This document shows positions 59,587-64,000 of a stretch of 64,000 bases of DNA, piece by piece. Numbering within the stretch: the stretch's first letter is position 1; every line of letters starts with the position of its first letter. The notes beneath the pieces were generated by a model, which saw nothing but the letters and a program-made list of their open reading frames with translations, had not been told where the DNA came from and ran no database searches. The position numbers and the translations under genes are program-made. The stretch is from Lithodes maja (lineage: Eukaryota > Arthropoda > Malacostraca > Decapoda > Lithodidae), in assembly GCA_037953745.1 (NCBI GenBank), contig JBAKBP010007170.1, positions 1-64,000 of the forward strand, written 5' to 3'.

Positions 59587-59866
59587 TCGTGCACGGTGTG
59601 TGGGTTGAGCAGGAGTAAAATTAGGCTATCATAACGCCGTCCAAAAAGATTATAAAACAATAAAATAAACGAGATTTTTTTTTTAGTTTTGTAAGTCTTT
59701 ATTGTTGTAGCATGATGCATGCGATATTGTGTTTTATGTATAATTCACACTTCAGTTGTTGTGCACCTTTTGGCAATTAGTGGCAGCTAAGGGTAGCAGG
59801 TCGGTTGGTTGCCTGTCAGATTTTGATAATGCTTCTAAGGTCGATTATCTAAAATCTTGGGGGGGC
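59587..59866 (+). promoter_or_regulatory. 3' internal region and polypurine tract
   Basis: 280 bp between the gag-pol stop and the 3' LTR, without a further ORF; no env-like gene is present. It ends in the purine-rich TTGGGGGGGC (59,857-59,866), which would prime plus-strand synthesis and abuts TGTGACGC. It contains a T-run near 59,675. Confidence 0.8.
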
Positions 59867-62024
59867 TGTGACGCACCCAGTGCGTGGCAACGTAACCTGA
59901 TTGTACTCCTTGGTACTCCACTGTACCGCCACGGTACCGCGCTGTACCGTGCTGGCTGCTTATATTGAGTGTGACAACGTATAACTATGTTCTTTGTATC
60001 TCTGCAAAGGTCTCGTCATTTGCTAACCAGTGGTGGGTTTTGTTTTAAGCCATGTCGAGACCTTCCATTTAATATGTAGTATCAATAGAGAAGTTGATAG
60101 ATAAGACAGTGGGAATTCAGAGAGAGAGAGTGAGTTAGACTTCAGAGCGAGAGGGTAGCGGTGCGCCACGCTGCCGGGGGGGTGGTTGCCAGACGTATGG
60201 ACCGGTTGGCAGCCCTGCGCTTATAGCTAGGTGCGACAGGGTTGGTAGTACATTGCCGCCTGCCTATGCTGCCTGGGCTGCCCATGTTGTCGTACTGCAC
60301 ATTGCATGGAGGCTCGCTGTGTGTTCCATGATCAGGTTGCCTAGAACCTTTGAGATTCTAACATCCCTTGCCCTCTCTCTCAATTTCTCACGGTTGCACT
60401 CTTTCTCTCTGACGACATTACTCTCATTTCATTCTTCTCTCTATTTAAATGCATACCCTTCCCTTGAGGTCCTAAAGGAGTTTCAGCACTCACCTCTCGT
60501 ATTACTCTTAGGACAAGCATATATTTACATGTATTAGATTTAAGGGGTTAATGTGAACAGCGATCTTCTTGATGAGGATAGTTGGTGAACGTTCTACATG
60601 TTCACGAGTTATATGCCCAGCTCATCATCCAATTTGTGACTAGACTAGTGCCATGTGTAAGAGCCCGACCATGCCCAGGAGTTGTCTGTAGAGGGGCGAG
60701 GACTTAGCCTTGATTTGCCTACCGAGCCAGGAGCGAGTGCAGTACCAGAGACTACAGCTCGCTCGTAGTGCCGGTATAGTAGAGTAACGTAATTTATCTG
60801 TCCTTGTGTTCTCTACAGTCTTTTCCTGGGTTCTCGCTTTCGGTGCTGGGACTCGTTGTTCCTGTGACTTGGCCTGCTAGCTAGAACACATGGGGATGAT
60901 GAGTGGGTTGTATCTTTATTTTACTATGCATTGCAGCTCTCTTTAAGTTTATGTATGTAACACTTTACAATACACATTACTCACACACAAGACAACACTA
61001 TTAATACTTTCATGTATCAATTAACTGCACTGTCGTTTTGCTGCTGTGTCCGGAGTTCCGTTGCGTAGGGCGCATACGGACTCAGAGGGGAGACAGAGTG
61101 AGAGAAGCGAAGTAGCCTATGCGGTAGTAGGCTACCGGCGCAGTACTGTTGCCTGCAACCTTTTAGTTATTCCAAGTATAGATTCATTATTACAATAAGT
61201 GACTACTATTTATGTTCCTTCCATGTGTATTATTAGGTATCTACTGGATCATGAACATCTTGTATGCTACATGCTAGTGCATGTTAGTAGGGGACAGTTA
61301 TTCTAGTGCACGCGCTTTCAAGTAGGCGTGTACATTTGTCATTTAGCATTTCACTGTCATACCTTTAGCCTGCTTCTATTCTACATTATTAGAGGCTTAA
61401 TATTAACGTAGTAGTTGGAGGGATAGACAGACTAATGAGGAAGTAAGAAGGAGGTGTGGTGTGGAGGTAGATGTGCTGGAAAGTGTGAAAAGGAACAACT
61501 TGAGATGGTTCGGCCATATGGAACGTATGGAAAGCGAGAGAATGACTAAGAGGGTGTACGAGAGCGAGGTGGAGGGACAGAGGGGGAGAGGTAGACCGAA
61601 TATGAGGTGGAAGGATGGAGTGAGGAACTACATGAATGAAGGCGGTGCTGGTTGGGGGGAGGGGCGTCGACTGACTGGGGACAGAGGTGCATGGGGGCGG
61701 TTCGTTCGTGGCCACCCCTTCGGGGATCACGGCGTCAGGCAATAGATAGATAGATAGATAGTTTCTTGAGTATTGCATTTCTTTAGTAATAACGTAACCT
61801 ATAAATGTCTGAGGGAGTTTAGCCTCATAGCCTACCCCTGTTGTACACTTTCGCCGAGTTAAGGTACCTCGTTACCATAGACGATAACTCTGTAGGGCGT
61901 TGGTGCTTTTGTTGTCTGGAGCATATAGTATTTGGGACTGGAATCGAGCGTGTCGTTGTCACATAAGCCATTTCTGTCCTACGATCAAGAATCCCGAATA
62001 TGTATTGCCGATCCAGCCGTAACA
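59867..62024 (+). repeat. Inner element 3' LTR with LINE insertion
   Basis: 2,158 bp including a 350-bp RTE-1 insertion at 61,413-61,762; 1,808 bp without it, the same length as the 5' LTR. Confidence 0.93.
61413..61762 (+). mobile_element. RTE-1 LINE 3' fragment in the 3' LTR (filled site)
   Basis: 350 bp nearly identical to 21,430-21,777: it encodes RDRQTNEEVRRRCGMEV-like codons, NNLRWFGHMERM and GRGRPNMRWKDGV to the stop, then (GATA)n. The 5' LTR at about 53,978-53,990 has the uninterrupted site. Comparison gives TAGT (61,409-61,412 and 61,759-61,762) as a short target duplication, which also matches the GATA tail, so the exact junction is ambiguous. Confidence 0.92.
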
Positions 62025-62028
62025 CAAC

Positions 62029-63551
62029 CTACCCCGGGCAGTTGCTGCAGCCTTCAGAGACACACCGATACTGTGAACCAATGACACCGGCTTAGCGGGA
62101 GTGTTACTAGGGCACTCACGTGAATAATGGCCTAGCTTCTGACATTTGTAACATTTCACATCCCCAATGGGCTTCCTCCCTTGTGCGGGCGAAGAAGGGG
62201 CCTGACCTTTAGTAAACGGGAGAAGCTTGTGTTTGTAGGTGTTATTAGGTGCAATGCATTTAGTGTGGTTATGTGTGTCATAGGATTTGTTATTATCGAA
62301 AACTCTGGTGGGTGGGGTATAGCGCCCCTTCTGCCCTGACTCAGCCCTCTGAGCGGCACCGCAACCACGAATCAATGATAATCTGAGGTCTGCCATCTTG
62401 GCAGCCTCCTCTACTGTCTTGGGACATTTTTCCTTAATGTTCAGCGTTAGATCGGTTCCAGTACATTTGTAAAACTGTTCCAGATAGAAAAGTTGCTTAA
62501 TTTCCTCAGCCGACTCTGCGTGCTCGGACCGAAACCAGTTATTACATGCATCTGTTAAGTCCCGTGCGTGCTCCATAAAACTGACGTCGCTCTTCTTATT
62601 CACGCCACGGAACTTCAATCTATAAGTTTCGGGTTGCAGTTCGTAGGCCCGGAGCACAGCCTCCTTCACCAGTCCATACACTACACTCTCGTCCAGTGAC
62701 AGTGCATCGTAGGCTTTCAACCCCTTACCCACTAGACGTGATGAAACTAATGCTGCCCATTTAACCTCCGGCCAGTCATACTCACGACACTTCTTTTCGA
62801 AACGAGCAAAAAACTCAGTCACTGCTGTCTCATCAAATGCGGGTACTAACTTAATTAAATGCGAAAGTGAGTCTGTAACCCGGTGCCCACCACCGAGATG
62901 ACACCCCGTGGTCTCTACTCTAGACTTCTCGACATCCATTTCAGCCTGGTACCTGGTTGCATCCTGATTGGCTTGGATTCTAGCAACCTCTATGCGTTCT
63001 ATACTAGCCTGTTGTATCTGAGTCTCCTGCAGCTTAAACTTAGCTAGTTCTAGCTGAAATAACATCTCAGGAGACAGGCCTGGGGGGGGAGAGCACAAAA
63101 TGGGGGATCCACACCGAGACGTGTTTACGGGTAAGCCAGCTTGCCATTGAGAACCCTCCTGCTGCATCGTGCTAAGCCTCGCTGGCTGAGGGCCCAGCTC
63201 AGGGGTAGAGTGGAATGGAGGCTTGGAGGGAACCCCCCAAGACCCCACTCCACCCACCGCCCCATCGCCATCACCCAACAAACATGCCACCAAATTCTTC
63301 TTGGGCCAACTGTCAGGACAGTCCCGCCCCAAAACCGTGGCTAAACAGCGAAGACCGTAACAATCAATAGCCTGCAGGCGCTGTTCGGTCAAAGGTGTCT
63401 GCAAAAATGCCCGGGCATCCCTCTCTCCACTTATAACACTCCCCTCCCTAAATATCTGTTGTACTTGCTGGTCACTAGGCTGTACCGTGTTATCCTCCCC
63501 CGTAAATGATGAGTCATTAGACATAGTGCTGGTTATACAATTGCTGTTCAT
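62029..63551 (-). pseudogene. gag: Outer element gag, cut by the inner insertion
   Basis: About 507 codons of Gag on the minus strand, nearly identical to the inner Gag (e.g. DQQVQQIFREG against NQQVQQMFGEG, TGCHLGG against TGRHLGG), with coiled coil, SCAN-like capsid region and the CCHC knuckle CYKCQKLGHYSREC. At KAAATARGRL the frame enters the inner element's LTR and ends after 23 foreign codons. The next native codons are at 52,431 on the minus strand. Confidence 0.92.
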
Positions 63552-63794
63552 AAAAAAAAAAAAGTGCTTATTACTAATTGCAGTCTCGACTCACAAAATG
63601 TTAAAGATGCTTGAATGACTCTACTCTAGACACCCCCAACGAAACAATCTGCAAGTCCACCAATACAATAATGACACAATAAAAATTCCTCCAATATGCA
63701 AGAAAATTCTAGCCAGCTCTACTAGGTAGCATAGAATAGTTCTCCAAAAAACATGTGATAGGATACTACTGAATCTTGTGCAAGGTCGCCATTT

Positions 63795-64000
63795 TGTTAC
63801 GGCTGGATCGGCAATACATATTCGGGATTCTTGATCGTAGGACAGAAATGGCTTATGTGACAACGACACGCTCGATTCCAGTCCCAAATACTATATGCTC
63901 CAGACAACAAAAGCACCAACGCCCTACAGAGTTATCGTCTATGGTAACGAGGTACCTTAACTCGGCGAAAGTGTACAACAGGGGTAGGCTATGAGGCTAA
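63795..64000 (-). repeat. Outer element 5' LTR (partial, window edge)
   Basis: On the minus strand it ends CCAGCCGTAACA at 63,795, followed by the primer site. The remaining about 1.6 kb would lie beyond the window. Confidence 0.9.

Larger units (their letters stand above)
52436..62024 (+). mobile_element. Inner Gmr1-like LTR retrotransposon (complete, plus strand)
   Basis: 5' LTR 52,436-54,243, internal region 54,244-59,866, 3' LTR 59,867-62,024 (with a 350-bp LINE insertion). Total is 9,589 bp, 9,239 without the LINE. The target duplication CAAC is at 52,432-52,435 and 62,025-62,028 (ACAAC if the last LTR base is assigned to the target). The target is the outer copy's own gag-protease sequence, in opposite orientation; the intact sequence of the site is visible in the inner copy at about 56,008-56,016. 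Confidence 0.95.
46772..64000 (-). mobile_element. Outer Gmr1-like LTR retrotransposon (minus strand, 5' LTR runs off window)
   Basis: Reading on the minus strand: partial 5' LTR (64,000-63,795), gag (63,551-62,029), interruption by the inner element (62,024-52,436 plus one CAAC), protease (52,431-51,628), integrase-RT-RNase H (51,653-48,858), polypurine tract and 3' LTR (48,577-46,772). Without the inner copy it would be about 9.2 kb or more. Coding regions differ from the inner copy by few residues. Confidence 0.92.

Noticed and set aside
59587..59866. An envelope gene after pol in the Gmr1-like element
   Set aside because: Only 280 bp separate the gag-pol stop from the LTR and no ORF is present. 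The element is a retrotransposon without env.
1..64000. tRNA or rRNA genes, or a conserved host protein-coding gene
   Set aside because: I looked for cloverleaf-like segments and for non-transposon protein motifs on both strands and found none I could support.

Overview
The window is a eukaryotic repeat-on-repeat landscape. I see no host gene, no tRNA or rRNA gene and no bacterial-type operon. Almost every supported coding region belongs to a transposable element: DIRS-type tyrosine-recombinase retrotransposons, several non-LTR (LINE) families, piggyBac elements with their short non-autonomous relatives, pogo/Tigger-like derivatives, and an LTR retrotransposon inserted into another copy of itself. 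The mix (DIRS elements, RTE-type LINEs with GATA-repeat tails, abundant piggyBac MITEs, many microsatellites) suggests an arthropod, most plausibly a decapod crustacean. That is an inference from element types, not proven by any host gene.

Layout. 1-23,300: a DIRS element (gag-like ORF, decayed RT/RNase H, tyrosine recombinase) carrying LINE debris at 1,045-3,655. Its recombinase gene is split at a TTAA by a 16.9-kb composite piggyBac element (P1, 5,812-22,678). P1's own transposase gene is split by a CR1-like LINE (LINE-A, about 9.1-17.4 kb), whose RT is in turn split at a TTAA by a second piggyBac (P2, 12,638-16,704). P1 also received an RTE-2 3' fragment, an RTE-1 LINE and a piggyBac MITE (P3). 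This gives four nesting levels. 23,300-26,430: LINE-C, a non-LTR element with an uninterrupted 1,003-codon endonuclease-RT ORF and a poly-A tail.

26,430-46,771: a mosaic of LINE 3' fragments, two foldback elements in opposite orientation, piggyBac MITEs P4, P5, P6 and P8, three pogo/Tigger-like elements, a second DIRS fragment, a duplicated complex tandem repeat (33.5-37.9 kb), and P7, a piggyBac derivative. P7's ORF keeps the N-terminal region and C-terminal Cys/His domain of the transposase but lacks the catalytic core.

46,772-64,000: two nearly identical LTR retrotransposons. A plus-strand copy (52,436-62,024) sits inside a minus-strand copy (46,772 to beyond the window end), with a 4-bp CAAC target duplication. 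The inner copy has one open 1,699-codon gag-pol with the order Gag-PR-IN-RT-RNase H. Integrase lies before reverse transcriptase, the Gmr1-type order that is unusual within Ty3/gypsy. A 5'-truncated RTE-1 LINE lies in its 3' LTR, and the 5' LTR keeps the empty site.

How the parts relate: the window can be read as a stratigraphy. TTAA duplications, LINE target duplications and empty/filled site pairs give relative ages. The Gmr1-like pair, LINE-C and RTE-1 look youngest (open ORFs); the DIRS elements and the P1 transposase are old and decayed. All coordinates and homology calls come from reading sequence and translations by eye.
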